Assembly (NCBI GenBank): GCA_024743095.1
Contig: JANSXF010000006.1
Span: 1 to 64,000, forward strand
Reading direction: 5' to 3'
Source: Flavobacteriaceae bacterium
GTDB lineage: Bacteria > Bacteroidota > Bacteroidia > Flavobacteriales > Flavobacteriaceae
Length of the DNA: 64,000 nt
Under the pieces are notes generated by a model. The model did no database searches, had not been told where the DNA came from, and saw nothing but the letters and a program-made list of their open reading frames with translations. Shown here piece by piece: positions 18,664 to 27,910 of this stretch. The translations under genes were made by a program, and so were the position numbers. The stretch's first letter is position 1. Each line of letters begins with the position of its first letter.

Positions 18664-19668
18664 TCAATACATACTGTTCAACGGAATTTCTTCGCCCCCT
18701 TGTCTTTTACTATCATGGGCAGCCTGCATAAAGGCATATATTTCCATGGTTTCCCGTGGTGATACCGGTGCAATTCCTGTTTCAAAAAAATCGATGATCT
18801 TAACCAACAAGGGGCGGTACCCCTTGTACTCCCCCACCAGGGCATTTCCATTTTCGCCAAAGGCAATACCCCCAAAACCTATATCTCTTTGTCGCTCTCC
18901 CCGAAAGGTTCCCAATCTCCCATCTTTCCAAACTCCTGTTACCACTTCGGTAGCATCCGTAGAAATACAATTAACCGTTTCACATCCTGTTCCCATTAGG
19001 GTAAATAACAATTCTACTCCGTGTATCCCATACCAGAACAAGTCTGGATGCGAGGGTTCTATGTTCGCGGGTCCATAGGTATTTGCCCCCATCACCTTTC
19101 CCACCAATTCACCTCCTACTATTTCCGCAGCCTTGTCGGTATAGCGCAAGGATGACGCAGAAAAAATGGGTGTTCCATACTTTTCCGACAACTCCACGAT
19201 AGCTTTGATATCGGTCATGGAAGCAGCAAAAGGCGTATCCATAAACACCGGTTTTCCATACTTCAGAATCTTTTTAGCCTGTTTCAAGCGGAGGTTGCCA
19301 TCATGGGTCTCCAGAAGCACAACATCTACTTGATTCATAACTTCATCGATACTGCTGGTGATATGGACCCCCATTGCAGCAACTTCTTCCGTAAATTTTG
19401 GTATACGCTCACGACCGGATTCAATGTCTCTGCTTCCCCAAGGATAGGCAGCGACCACCCTGTAGCCCATCAAATCCAATCTGGGTTCATCCGCGTTGAG
19501 TATTTTGGTGAATGCTGGTGCATGGGAGGTATCCAAACCGATTATACCCACTCTTTTCCCCTTTTCCATCATGCTGAACAGGGGCGAACCAGCCACCTCT
19601 GCAAGACCAAGGCCCAGACCAGCCAATAATGTTGTTCCCACAAAATTTCTTCTCGTACCCATTTTCAA
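18664..19668 (-). CDS. Gfo/Idh/MocA-like protein with Tat signal and altered EKP motif
   Basis: A 334-residue member of the Gfo/Idh/MocA fold. A twin-arginine signal (TRRNFVG, then LLAGLGLGL) marks it for folded export. The nucleotide-binding loop reads GIIGLDTSHAPAF, not the usual GxGxxG. The EKP motif is replaced by FMDTPFAAS, so the lysine that normally contacts substrate and cofactor is missing. It may be a binding or accessory protein, or an enzyme with other chemistry. The second Met at 19662 is a possible start. It lies 16 bases after the DapA-like gene and 19 before the PQQ dehydrogenase gene. Confidence 0.8.
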   Translation of the reverse strand: MKMGTRRNFVGTTLLAGLGLGLAEVAGSPLFSMMEKGKRVGIIGLDTSHAPAFTKILNADEPRLDLMGYRVVAAYPWGSRDIESGRERIPKFTEEVAAMGVHITSSIDEVMNQVDVVLLETHDGNLRLKQAKKILKYGKPVFMDTPFAASMTDIKAIVELSEKYGTPIFSASSLRYTDKAAEIVGGELVGKVMGANTYGPANIEPSHPDLFWYGIHGVELLFTLMGTGCETVNCISTDATEVVTGVWKDGRLGTFRGERQRDIGFGGIAFGENGNALVGEYKGYRPLLVKIIDFFETGIAPVSPRETMEIYAFMQAAHDSKRQGGEEIPLNSMY

Positions 19669-19684
19669 TTAAAAGATGGTCGGT

Positions 19685-20752
19685 TTATGAAAGCCACCTA
19701 TCCAGGTTTTCTTTGACGAATGTATCGTCATTTAAATGTGGATAGGCCCCATAGACCCTATCAATTTCTTTCACCTGTCCTTCGGATAGGACTTCGTTTT
19801 CATTCAAGGTCCAAACACCCTCCAACAGTCCCTGTCGCCTAAGGACTTCATGGATTCCTGGAATGCATCCCTCAAAAGCATTGGCCGCGTCAAAAAAGGC
19901 GGCATTGCTATCTGTGATCTCAATGGCCTTGGTGAGCGTTCCTTGTGTATCATGTTCAAATTTTCCATTGTGTATCTGGTGGAGCAAATCCACTGCAGAT
20001 TTGGTCCAGACCGCCCAATGGCCCAGCAGACCTCCCACAATACGTTTTTTAATGGTTCCTCGTTCTGTTCTTATCTTGAACTCCGACAAAAGGTCTACTA
20101 GAATGTTATCATCATTTCCAGTATACAGTGCTATTTCATATGCTCTTCCCGACTCCACTACCCCCCGTACCACATCCAGTGTCTGATAACGGTTGAAGGG
20201 AGCCATTTTTATGGCGATGACATTTGGAATACTTGCAAAGCCCTTCCAAAACTCCACATCCAATTTTCTACCTCCCACGGCTGGCTGAAGGTAAAAGCCA
20301 ACCAATGGGATCACTTTGGCAACTGTTCGACAGTGTTCAAGGATTTCTTCGTTGGAAGCGCCCTTGAACGCTGCTACACTGATCAATGCTGCGTGATATC
20401 CCAACCCAACTGCGGTCTGGGCCTCGACAATGGCCTGTTCTGTTTTACCAATGATACCGGCTATCCTGATGATTGGCCTATCGTTTAGTTTGGAATATCG
20501 GTCAAATTCCTGCCTGGCGATATCCAGTACGGTACCGTAAAGGTTATGTTCCGGCAAACGGATTTCAAACTGGGTAGAGTGTACCCCAACGGCCACACCT
20601 CCGGCCCCGGCGTCCAAATAATATCGCATCAAGGCCCTTTGTCGGGTCTCATCCAGTTTTCGATCCTTTGTCAGGGCAAGGGGTAATGCAGGAATCACCA
20701 TGCCTTTTTGAAATTCACCCAGAATATTGTAGGGTATCTCGGTATAATCCAT
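19685..20752 (-). CDS. DapA/N-acetylneuraminate-lyase-superfamily aldolase-like enzyme
   Basis: A 355-residue TIM-barrel enzyme, longer than classical DapA (about 290). The Schiff-base lysine is present in VIAIKMAPF and the fold pattern is clear (GMVIPALPLALTKDRKLD at the start, GAGGVAVGVHSTQFE after the second strand). The canonical GTTGE loop is replaced by VGVHSTQFE, and the tyrosine loop reads VGFYLQPAVGG. It is therefore not dihydrodipicolinate synthase but a sugar-acid or keto-acid aldolase/dehydratase of unknown specificity. Cytoplasmic. It is placed between the epimerase and Gfo/Idh genes. A 2-keto-3-deoxy acid is the best guess for its substrate. Confidence 0.8.
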   Translation of the reverse strand: MDYTEIPYNILGEFQKGMVIPALPLALTKDRKLDETRQRALMRYYLDAGAGGVAVGVHSTQFEIRLPEHNLYGTVLDIARQEFDRYSKLNDRPIIRIAGIIGKTEQAIVEAQTAVGLGYHAALISVAAFKGASNEEILEHCRTVAKVIPLVGFYLQPAVGGRKLDVEFWKGFASIPNVIAIKMAPFNRYQTLDVVRGVVESGRAYEIALYTGNDDNILVDLLSEFKIRTERGTIKKRIVGGLLGHWAVWTKSAVDLLHQIHNGKFEHDTQGTLTKAIEITDSNAAFFDAANAFEGCIPGIHEVLRRQGLLEGVWTLNENEVLSEGQVKEIDRVYGAYPHLNDDTFVKENLDRWLS

Positions 20753-20815
20753 CTCAGTCAGTTAAAATTGATCTATCTATTTTCCACCAGCATCTTATCC
20801 AGCGCTGGTATTATT

Positions 20816-21856
20816 TTAATACTTTCCGTCCCTTACCTCAAAATGGGTGGGCTTATCCAAGGTCTTTTTCTCCATCTTCATCCAATTGGCTGTCCAGTCG
20901 ATAACCTTTTCTATGGCTTTCTTAGGTTCACCAAAGAGTTCGAACGACTTAGTAGCGTTGTTCAAAAGAGCGGTTTCCGATTCCACCCCCGTAAACCGGG
21001 GGCTAATCCCAAAATGTTTTCCAAACTCCTCCGCCACAGCACGCACGGACAAGGTTTCTTCTCCGGTTACATTGATGATGTTGGCAGGAACCGAGGTCTG
21101 TTCTAGGGAACGCAGCACCATTGTATTGGCATCTCCCTGCCATATGGCATTGAAATAGCCCATTTCCAAGTCCACTGGCTCGTTGTTTTTCACCTTGGTG
21201 GCCACATCCACCAATACTCCGTAACGGGGTTCCACTGCATAATTCAATCGAATCAATGCGGTTGGTGTATTGTTCTTGCTGCTGCCGTATTCGAACATCC
21301 GCTCGCGCCCAAGGCATGACTGTGCATATTCCCCCACGGCAATGGGCCTGTCCGTTTCTTTGGAACCCCCGGATGTAATGGGGACCATAGGATACACACA
21401 ACCTGTGGAATAGGCCACTATCTTGGAATTTCGGAACCGCTTGGCAACCATTCCGGGCAAAAGGGCGTTCATGGCCCATGTCATGGACAAATTCGTCTCG
21501 GACCCAAACTTCATCCCTGCCAAAAAGAATACATTCTTGGCTTCGGGCAGGCTGTTGAGAAAATCCTCATCGAGCAGGTCACCCTTTATGGTCTCTATTC
21601 CCAAGGATTCAATATAATTCTGTTCATTGGGATTACTAAAACGGGATACCCCGATAATCCTCTTTGTTACACCGGCCATCTCACAGGCCCGTTTGGCCAT
21701 GTGCGCCAACGAGGGACCTATTTTGCCGCCAATGCCCAAGAAAATGATATCCCCTTCCAATTGCTTGAACATTTCCACAGTGGGGACATCTGGTTGTGAC
21801 AGGAGTATTTCCAAGGTTGATTCGTCCAACATGCTATCTTTTTCCATCTTCATCAT
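20816..21856 (-). CDS. NAD-dependent epimerase/dehydratase-like protein lacking the catalytic Lys
   Basis: An extended SDR-type protein of about 346 residues. Start chosen at or near 21856 (further Met codons at 21853, 21847 and 21832), because translation upstream would lie inside the M20 gene. The Rossmann loop is FLGIGGKIGPSL and the fold runs through FFLAGMKFG and STGCVYP. The catalytic YxxxK reads EYAQSCLGRERM, with Cys in place of Lys, so normal SDR acid-base chemistry is doubtful. It is translationally coupled to the M20 deacylase gene, which ends at 21858. Role in the pathway unknown; sugar or sugar-acid modification is likely. Confidence 0.75.
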   Translation of the reverse strand: MMKMEKDSMLDESTLEILLSQPDVPTVEMFKQLEGDIIFLGIGGKIGPSLAHMAKRACEMAGVTKRIIGVSRFSNPNEQNYIESLGIETIKGDLLDEDFLNSLPEAKNVFFLAGMKFGSETNLSMTWAMNALLPGMVAKRFRNSKIVAYSTGCVYPMVPITSGGSKETDRPIAVGEYAQSCLGRERMFEYGSSKNNTPTALIRLNYAVEPRYGVLVDVATKVKNNEPVDLEMGYFNAIWQGDANTMVLRSLEQTSVPANIINVTGEETLSVRAVAEEFGKHFGISPRFTGVESETALLNNATKSFELFGEPKKAIEKVIDWTANWMKMEKKTLDKPTHFEVRDGKY

Positions 21857-21857
21857 T

Positions 21858-22973
21858 TCAGGTATTAGATATGATTTTTTTATAAATGTCCACTGCCTGT
21901 TCCAGTTTTGAAACATAACAGAATTCATCAATTTTATGTGCCATTTCTGGTTCTCCGGGACCAATAATCACGGTAGGTATACCTCCGTATGCCTTTTGCA
22001 GAACAGAGCCATCGGTGAGATAGGGCATTGTTTTTGGCGGGTTTCTTTCATCATCTGAGGTCCCGCAAGCATCATAAACCCTATGTATAAATGCGGCATC
22101 GGGATCATTCGCAACTGCCTGAAGATTGACCAGCACCTCCACATCGATTTCATTACCCAATTCCTTCTTGATCTGCTCAAGAACATCACTATTACGCAAG
22201 TTCGAAGTGATTCTGGCATCAATGGTGAACCCGGCACGATCGGGCACGGAGTTGATGTTCAATCCGCCCGAGACCTTGCCCACATTGATAGTGGAATATC
22301 CCAGTAGCGGGTCTTCCTGCTGTTCGAAATCAAACTTCTCCATTCTTACAATGGCCCTGGCTACTTTGTAAATGGCATTGTCACCCAATTCGGGCATGGA
22401 GGAATGCGCGGTTATCCCAGAGGCTTCCAAGTTCAGGTAAAGCGCTCCTTTATGACCTATGGCCGGTAGATTTCCCGTGGGTTCCCCAACAATGATCCCC
22501 CTTGCCTGTCCCAGTCCCATATAGGTCTTTACCAGGTCCATGGCACCTTGGCAACCTAACTCTTCTCCCGCGGTGAGCACCAAACGTATGCCACCGGACG
22601 GAGCTCCTTCTTCAAAGGCTTCAATGGCCGCAATGGTCATCGCCGCAACCGCTCCTTTCATATCGGTAGTGCCACGCCCATAGATCTTGCCATCCTTAAT
22701 CTGCCCTCCAAACGGATTCATGTCCCACTCTTTGTTGCCCAAAGGCACTGTATCAAAATGTCCCGTAAATACTATGGGCAGGTGATTTTCATTAAGTCCT
22801 CGTTCAGCTATTACATGGAGCCGATCGCGACCAAAGGGAACATACTCGACCTTGAAACCATTATCGGCCAATAACTTCCCGACCAGCATGGCCAAGGAGG
22901 CTTCGTTCCCGGGCGGGTTAATCGTGTTCTGGGCCACCAATGCCCTTGTCAATCCAATAACTTCGTTCTTCAT
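21858..22973 (-). CDS. M20-family deacylase (ArgE/DapE type)
   Basis: A 371-residue zinc amidohydrolase, cytoplasmic, with no signal peptide. Metal and catalytic motifs are all present: GHFDTVPLG, GRGTTDMKG, AGEELGCQGA, IVGEPTG and the C-terminal EMAHKIDEF His. It should remove an N-acyl group (acetyl or succinyl type) from an amino compound or split a small amide. In this operon an aminotransferase and a ceramidase-like hydrolase are also encoded, so a nitrogen-bearing sugar or amino-acid conjugate is a plausible substrate. It is not a standard arginine or lysine gene here, as no such pathway genes are near. Confidence 0.88.
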   Translation of the reverse strand: MKNEVIGLTRALVAQNTINPPGNEASLAMLVGKLLADNGFKVEYVPFGRDRLHVIAERGLNENHLPIVFTGHFDTVPLGNKEWDMNPFGGQIKDGKIYGRGTTDMKGAVAAMTIAAIEAFEEGAPSGGIRLVLTAGEELGCQGAMDLVKTYMGLGQARGIIVGEPTGNLPAIGHKGALYLNLEASGITAHSSMPELGDNAIYKVARAIVRMEKFDFEQQEDPLLGYSTINVGKVSGGLNINSVPDRAGFTIDARITSNLRNSDVLEQIKKELGNEIDVEVLVNLQAVANDPDAAFIHRVYDACGTSDDERNPPKTMPYLTDGSVLQKAYGGIPTVIIGPGEPEMAHKIDEFCYVSKLEQAVDIYKKIISNT

Positions 22974-22977
22974 ACCA

Positions 22978-24543
22978 TTAAAAATATCTTACATAGAAAT
23001 ACAGGACTATGAGGGTGATAAGCAACCACCAATAAAAAGGATTTCTAATTCCTTTATAGAGCGATCTTTCCTTTTGAGGCAACTTTAAACTTTCCTTGTT
23101 CCATATCAATCCTTTCAGCTCTACATCGGTTTTTGGTTTTGTAATCAAACTCACGACAAAACAGGCCAGCATACAGGTCCAAAAGACGATACCGGTCCGG
23201 TTAAAAAAGGGCATTTCAGGGAGAAGGTATTCAATCAACAGAGACAGGGGTATGGTGATGATCCCAGCCGCCAAGGCACCCGAAGCAGTTGTCCTTTTCC
23301 AAAAAACACCCATCAAGAACATCGTTGCAATACCCGGAGTGAACAGTCCGTAGAGGTTCATCAAATACAAGAACACTGGTTTGTCCGAATAACTGATCAA
23401 TAGAATGGAACTGACTATTCCCAACATAATAATCACAATCCCAGACTTTTTACCAAAACGGATGGCCTGGGAGTCAGATGCGTTTTTATTGAAATATTCC
23501 ATGTATATATCCACCGTAAGAATCGTGGTGCATGAATTAATGGCTCCAGAAATGTGGGACATGATTGCGGATATGAGACCGGCCATGACCAATCCGACCA
23601 AGCCTGTAGGGAGCAGTTTTTCGACCAATGTGGCAAATAAAAGATCTGGTTTGTCCAAATCTGGAAGGAACAACGGTGCGACCAAGGCTGGCACCGTTAT
23701 AATCAAAGGAACCAAAAATTTAAGGTAATTCCCAAAAATGACTCCCATTCTGCCATGCCACTCATTTTTAGCTGCCAAAATACGCTGCACAATAAATTGA
23801 TTGGTGGCGCAATAGAAAACACTGATGCACAACAGCCCTCCTAGATACATGGTCCATGGAAAATCAGGATCATCTGCCGGATAGATCATCTTCCAGTTCT
23901 GAGCAGAATCGATGACCGTTTGAATACCTCCGGCTTCCTTTACCGTTGCAAACGTAAGGATAATCCCGCCCGTAACCAGAACGACCAATTGGACCATCTC
24001 CGTCCACACCACTGCCCGCAGACCACCGACAATGGTATAAATTCCAGTCAAAACTGCCAATGAAAGAATGCTGTATAATATGGGAATATCAAACAAGGCA
24101 TACAACGAAAGTGCACCTAGAAAGAGAACTGCGCCAATCTCCACAAAAATGTAGGTAAATAGAATAAGTATAGCATAGACCGCCCTGGTCAGGTTTCCAT
24201 AACGGACCTGTAAATATTCAGGGATGGTATAGAACCCATTGCGGAGGTAATAGGGCAAGAAGACCCATAAAAGGGCATTGAAACCCAAAAGAATAGCTGC
24301 CCATTCCAAGGTTATTGCTACAAAGCCCCTGCTGTAGGCCACACCCATTGCCCCAACTAAATGATGGCTACTAATGTTGGCAGCAATGATGCTGCCGCCG
24401 ATCATCCACCAAGGTAATTTGTCCCCAGCCAGAAAATAGCCCTTTTTTGTCTTGCTATTAAAGCGGGAAGCATATAGCCCCAAGACCAATATGGCCAATA
24501 TATAAATTGCAAATATGGTGATGTCTATGGTTCCCAGCTTCAT
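22978..24543 (-). CDS. SSS-family Na+/solute symporter
   Basis: A 521-residue inner-membrane protein with about 14 membrane segments of the sodium:solute symporter family. The signature regions are GAMGVAYSRGF, the LWVFLPYYLRNGFYTIPEYLQ loop, and the broken helix near SAIMSHISGAINSCTTI. It should carry the degradation product across the inner membrane with Na+. Its start codon overlaps the stop of the ceramidase-like gene (ATGA), and the M20 gene follows after four bases, so all three are made together. Substrate unknown; sugar acids, sialic acid and proline are known for the family. Confidence 0.93.
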   Translation of the reverse strand: MKLGTIDITIFAIYILAILVLGLYASRFNSKTKKGYFLAGDKLPWWMIGGSIIAANISSHHLVGAMGVAYSRGFVAITLEWAAILLGFNALLWVFLPYYLRNGFYTIPEYLQVRYGNLTRAVYAILILFTYIFVEIGAVLFLGALSLYALFDIPILYSILSLAVLTGIYTIVGGLRAVVWTEMVQLVVLVTGGIILTFATVKEAGGIQTVIDSAQNWKMIYPADDPDFPWTMYLGGLLCISVFYCATNQFIVQRILAAKNEWHGRMGVIFGNYLKFLVPLIITVPALVAPLFLPDLDKPDLLFATLVEKLLPTGLVGLVMAGLISAIMSHISGAINSCTTILTVDIYMEYFNKNASDSQAIRFGKKSGIVIIMLGIVSSILLISYSDKPVFLYLMNLYGLFTPGIATMFLMGVFWKRTTASGALAAGIITIPLSLLIEYLLPEMPFFNRTGIVFWTCMLACFVVSLITKPKTDVELKGLIWNKESLKLPQKERSLYKGIRNPFYWWLLITLIVLYFYVRYF

Positions 24544-25934
24544 AAGTTCAGTGTTTGGATGGCTTCAGTTATTTGGTCGATCATTTTTTCAAGACTACCT
24601 TTGGCATAGGGAGTCTGCCAAACGGCATACATATCTTTGTCATAGAAATCGGATGGTGGGAGGTAGCCGACATAGCCATTGGCTATATTTACAAATACAA
24701 TCTTGTTGTTCGGAAAGGCAGAACGTAATCGTTCCTGGATTACGGAATAGGTTTCATTCGCCTGCGCAATCACTACAGCGTTGCCTAGTTGCCATATCCA
24801 AACAGGAACTTTTTCCGTCTTTTTCTCACCAATGGCCCTCCGTGTATTAACTTTTCGCCAAAGTCTATCTTTGAGCGCCCGATCTTCACATTTTTCATAT
24901 TCCTCCAGTAGTTCATCCACAGAAGGTAGTTTTTTGTAGTCCATCTCAACATGGACGATTTGCGATTCCATTAGATGGTTCGGAACTTTTGCCACTGGTT
25001 TCCATAGCGCAAGAGGAGCCCCTGAAATCAAGGCCCCTTTAAATTCCAAACCCATATTGTTTCGCGGAATGGACTCCAAAGTAGCTATAGTTGCATACCC
25101 TAAACGACGTCCATGATTGTCAGCAATGGCTGGATCTGCCACATATTGTTCCTTTGGAGCCAAATCCCCGGATGCACCTTGAAAAAACAAACAGGGGCAT
25201 CCCGAATAGGTTTCTACTACCTCTCGAAGGGAACCAATGTAATCTGGGGACAGCATTTTATTTTCATGGGCTAAGGTGGTCGGGTGGCAAGCATAGTTTA
25301 CCAAAGTCACGAATTGTTTCCCCTGTTCATCCCTTACGGCACCCACGAGCAAAGTGTCATCTGCCCTTTGGGTAGGGTCAAAGCCTATGAGGTAGGTGCC
25401 GTCCACATAAAAATCCCTCTTGGAGGCCAAATCGCAGCTACCATATCCCCAAGTAAGCGTTCCCTTTTGCATTTTGCGCCTTCCCTCATCATACAAGCTG
25501 ACTGCGGTCTCGGCCAAAAACTTAAGGTAGGGCGTTATCTGATCTCCTCCCGGTTTGTCCTTATCCGCAGAACAAATACTGGGCCCCGCATGTGTATGTG
25601 ATAGACAGAAAAGCACCTGCTCTTCCTTTAGTTTAGTTTTTGTAAGAATGTAATTTCTTAGGGTCAGTTCGTCAGAGTTGTTCTTCCACCACCCAAGATC
25701 GGCTGTAAACCACACCAAGATGTCATCGCTGACAGACTGCATCAAAAAACATTGCATCAACAAAGGCCTATGTACAGCTTCTGCCCTATCATGTGCCGAA
25801 GCACCCCAATTGCGGGCATATATGGACAACGGTGGTGTGATATCGGCTGTAACTACTGAAAAACTACCAGAGAACGTACTATTGGGGGTTATTTCGATTT
25901 TGTTGGAGGTCATTACTGCGGTTTGATTCGTCAT
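24540..25934 (-). CDS. Neutral-ceramidase-like zinc hydrolase without signal peptide
   Basis: A 464-residue protein like the N-terminal catalytic domain of neutral/alkaline ceramidase. Zinc motifs are visible: LFCLSHTHAGP, NYACHPTTL and the SGDLAP region after GASG. True ceramidases are secreted and longer. This one starts with MTNQTAVMTSNK and has no signal, so it acts in the cytoplasm on an imported amide. It overlaps its neighbours on both sides by four bases (ATGA), the tightest coupling in the operon (SDR, this gene, symporter). Many catabolic clusters contain such proteins, but their substrates are poorly known. Confidence 0.82.
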   Translation of the reverse strand: MTNQTAVMTSNKIEITPNSTFSGSFSVVTADITPPLSIYARNWGASAHDRAEAVHRPLLMQCFLMQSVSDDILVWFTADLGWWKNNSDELTLRNYILTKTKLKEEQVLFCLSHTHAGPSICSADKDKPGGDQITPYLKFLAETAVSLYDEGRRKMQKGTLTWGYGSCDLASKRDFYVDGTYLIGFDPTQRADDTLLVGAVRDEQGKQFVTLVNYACHPTTLAHENKMLSPDYIGSLREVVETYSGCPCLFFQGASGDLAPKEQYVADPAIADNHGRRLGYATIATLESIPRNNMGLEFKGALISGAPLALWKPVAKVPNHLMESQIVHVEMDYKKLPSVDELLEEYEKCEDRALKDRLWRKVNTRRAIGEKKTEKVPVWIWQLGNAVVIAQANETYSVIQERLRSAFPNNKIVFVNIANGYVGYLPPSDFYDKDMYAVWQTPYAKGSLEKMIDQITEAIQTLNL

Positions 25935-26707
25935 TTAGCCCTTAGAAGTGAGAGACCACCATCCATGAGCAAGGTGCTCCCGGTCGTATGCCGGTTCGAT
26001 GGATCGCACAGCCATAAAGCCTGTTTGGCCACTTCATCCGCTTCAATCAGCTTGCCCACAGGGACCCGATTCCTTGCTTCGGAGCCGGAGGCCGGGTCTT
26101 TCTCCCACACCTCCTTACTCAGTCCGGAATTAACATATCCCGGGGCAATTTCATTCACCCGAATCCCTTTTTCGGCATAACTCAAGGCCATGGTCTTGCA
26201 CAACATCCTCAAGGCTGCTTTGGACACGGAATAGGCAGGAATATTGATATGGGCCGCATGGGCCGCCCAACTTCCCAAAAACACAATATTGCCGGTCACT
26301 GCTTTCTTTACAAAAGATCTACAAGCCGCATTTGCCATAAAAAAAGACCCGTTAAGATTTACCTGAATCTCGCGTTCCCATTCTTTGGCCGTAATCTCAT
26401 GTAGACTTTTCAATGTAACGGTTGCGGCATTCACAATAGCAATATCCACATGGCCCCAATGGTCTTCAACATTCTGGATCCATCTTTCGACTGCACTACC
26501 ATCCGAAACATCCACCTGATCGTAACGATAGGTCACTCCCAGATTGTCCATAGGAGATAGTTTTACCACCGCAGTTGTTGTATCAACGATGTCCGATATT
26601 CCGATTTTCGCCCCCATCTTACCAAATTCCAATGCCATTGCTTGACCAATGTCTCCCATTCCACCGGATATCAACACGACCTTATCTTTAAAACTATTGC
26701 TCACCAT
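25931..26707 (-). CDS. SDR-family oxidoreductase
   Basis: A 258-residue classical short-chain dehydrogenase. The cofactor loop reads ISGGMGDIGQAMAL, then NAAT, and the active site PAYSVSKAALRML has the full YxxxK. The C-terminal GSTLLMDGG is typical. It should oxidise a hydroxyl of a sugar or sugar acid with NAD(P). In non-phosphorylative sugar pathways such enzymes make either the lactone or the diketo acid that an FAH-type enzyme cleaves. It lies 15 bases after the dehydratase gene and overlaps the ceramidase-like gene. Confidence 0.92.
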   Translation of the reverse strand: MVSNSFKDKVVLISGGMGDIGQAMALEFGKMGAKIGISDIVDTTTAVVKLSPMDNLGVTYRYDQVDVSDGSAVERWIQNVEDHWGHVDIAIVNAATVTLKSLHEITAKEWEREIQVNLNGSFFMANAACRSFVKKAVTGNIVFLGSWAAHAAHINIPAYSVSKAALRMLCKTMALSYAEKGIRVNEIAPGYVNSGLSKEVWEKDPASGSEARNRVPVGKLIEADEVAKQALWLCDPSNRHTTGSTLLMDGGLSLLRAK

Positions 26708-26722
26708 ATCTTTATCTTATTG

Positions 26723-27907
26723 CTACCAATCCCCTACGCTACCATCTTTATAGAAGGTCCGTTGTAGTACTTCCTGTTGAAATGGATGCCTCTTTATTTC
26801 TTCTTCATTGATCTCAATTCCCAGTCCAGGACGTTGGTTCGGAAGCACTTTTCTTCCCTCCTTCTTCACTTCAAAGCCTTCTGAAACCACATCTTGCCTC
26901 CACTCCACATCATTATGTACACTTTCACAAATGATATAGGACGGTGTGGCAAATCCCAACTCTAATGATGCCGCAGTACTGACTGGCCCTTGAGGGTTAT
27001 GTGGCGCCATGGATACTTTATAGGCCTCTGCCAATGCTCCGATCCGGCGTGCCTCCGAAAGACCACCACAGTGTGTGATATCGGGTTGAAGCACGCTCAC
27101 GGCCCTTTTTTCCAACATTTCCCTGAATGCGTGTACTCCCACCAAGCGTTCTCCCGAAGCAATGGGAGTTGTAACTGAACGCTGAATCAATGCAATATCA
27201 TCCATGGTTTCCGGCCAACATGGTTCTTCAAAAAAGTACAGCCCGTAAGGCTCTAGTGCCTTGGCGAACATAAGGCCCATACGCGGGGTTGGCCTTGCAT
27301 GGCAATCCACCATGATATCAATGTCGTCGCCCACTGCTTCGCGCATGGCGCGCACACAGGACTCTGCGGATTTTATCGGTTTTAGCCCTTCCAAGGACAT
27401 TGTCTCGGGAACAGCCATGGACTTGAAAGCCGTAAAGCCTTCTTCCACGGCCTGCTGGGCCAGTTCGGCAAAGCGTTTTGCATTTCCAGGGGCGGTCTCA
27501 TAAAAGTCCTCCATTTTCCCACCTCCAAGATGGCAGTACAGACGGACATAATCCCGTACACGGCCTCCCCATAGTTCATGACAAGGTACATTATGGATCT
27601 TGCCCAAGATATCCCATAGTGCAATATCTATTCCACTAATGGCCGTCCCCCTTACTATACCGTTACCATGCCAAAAATGCTGTCGGTACATCATCTGCCA
27701 AAGGTGCTCTATTCGCCTGGGATCCTCACCCACCAAAAGTTGGGAGATATCGTCAATGGCACCCACCACTCCTTTGGTGTGCCACTCCAAGGTGGCCTCG
27801 CCCCAACCCCAAAGTCCGGGTTGATCGGTAATCACTTTCACAAAAATCCAATTCCGCATCCGTGCATTGCACACATGGGCTTCTATCGCTGTAATTTTCA
27901 TCTTCAC
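26723..27907 (-). CDS. Enolase-superfamily sugar-acid dehydratase (galactonate-dehydratase-like)
   Basis: A 394-residue Mg2+ enzyme of the mandelate racemase/DgoD branch. The metal ligands are seen in [16 protein letters not shown] and GERLVG. The general acid/base pair is His of DCH and His of [14 protein letters not shown]; the segment [13 protein letters not shown] matches DgoD closely. It should remove water from a C6 sugar acid to give a 2-keto-3-deoxy acid, which the DapA-like or FAH-like enzyme can then split. D-galactonate is the best-known substrate of this branch, but the sequence does not prove it here. It is three bases from the aminotransferase gene. Confidence 0.9.
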   Translation of the reverse strand: MKMKITAIEAHVCNARMRNWIFVKVITDQPGLWGWGEATLEWHTKGVVGAIDDISQLLVGEDPRRIEHLWQMMYRQHFWHGNGIVRGTAISGIDIALWDILGKIHNVPCHELWGGRVRDYVRLYCHLGGGKMEDFYETAPGNAKRFAELAQQAVEEGFTAFKSMAVPETMSLEGLKPIKSAESCVRAMREAVGDDIDIMVDCHARPTPRMGLMFAKALEPYGLYFFEEPCWPETMDDIALIQRSVTTPIASGERLVGVHAFREMLEKRAVSVLQPDITHCGGLSEARRIGALAEAYKVSMAPHNPQGPVSTAASLELGFATPSYIICESVHNDVEWRQDVVSEGFEVKKEGRKVLPNQRPGLGIEINEEEIKRHPFQQEVLQRTFYKDGSVGDW

Positions 27908-27910
27908 ATA

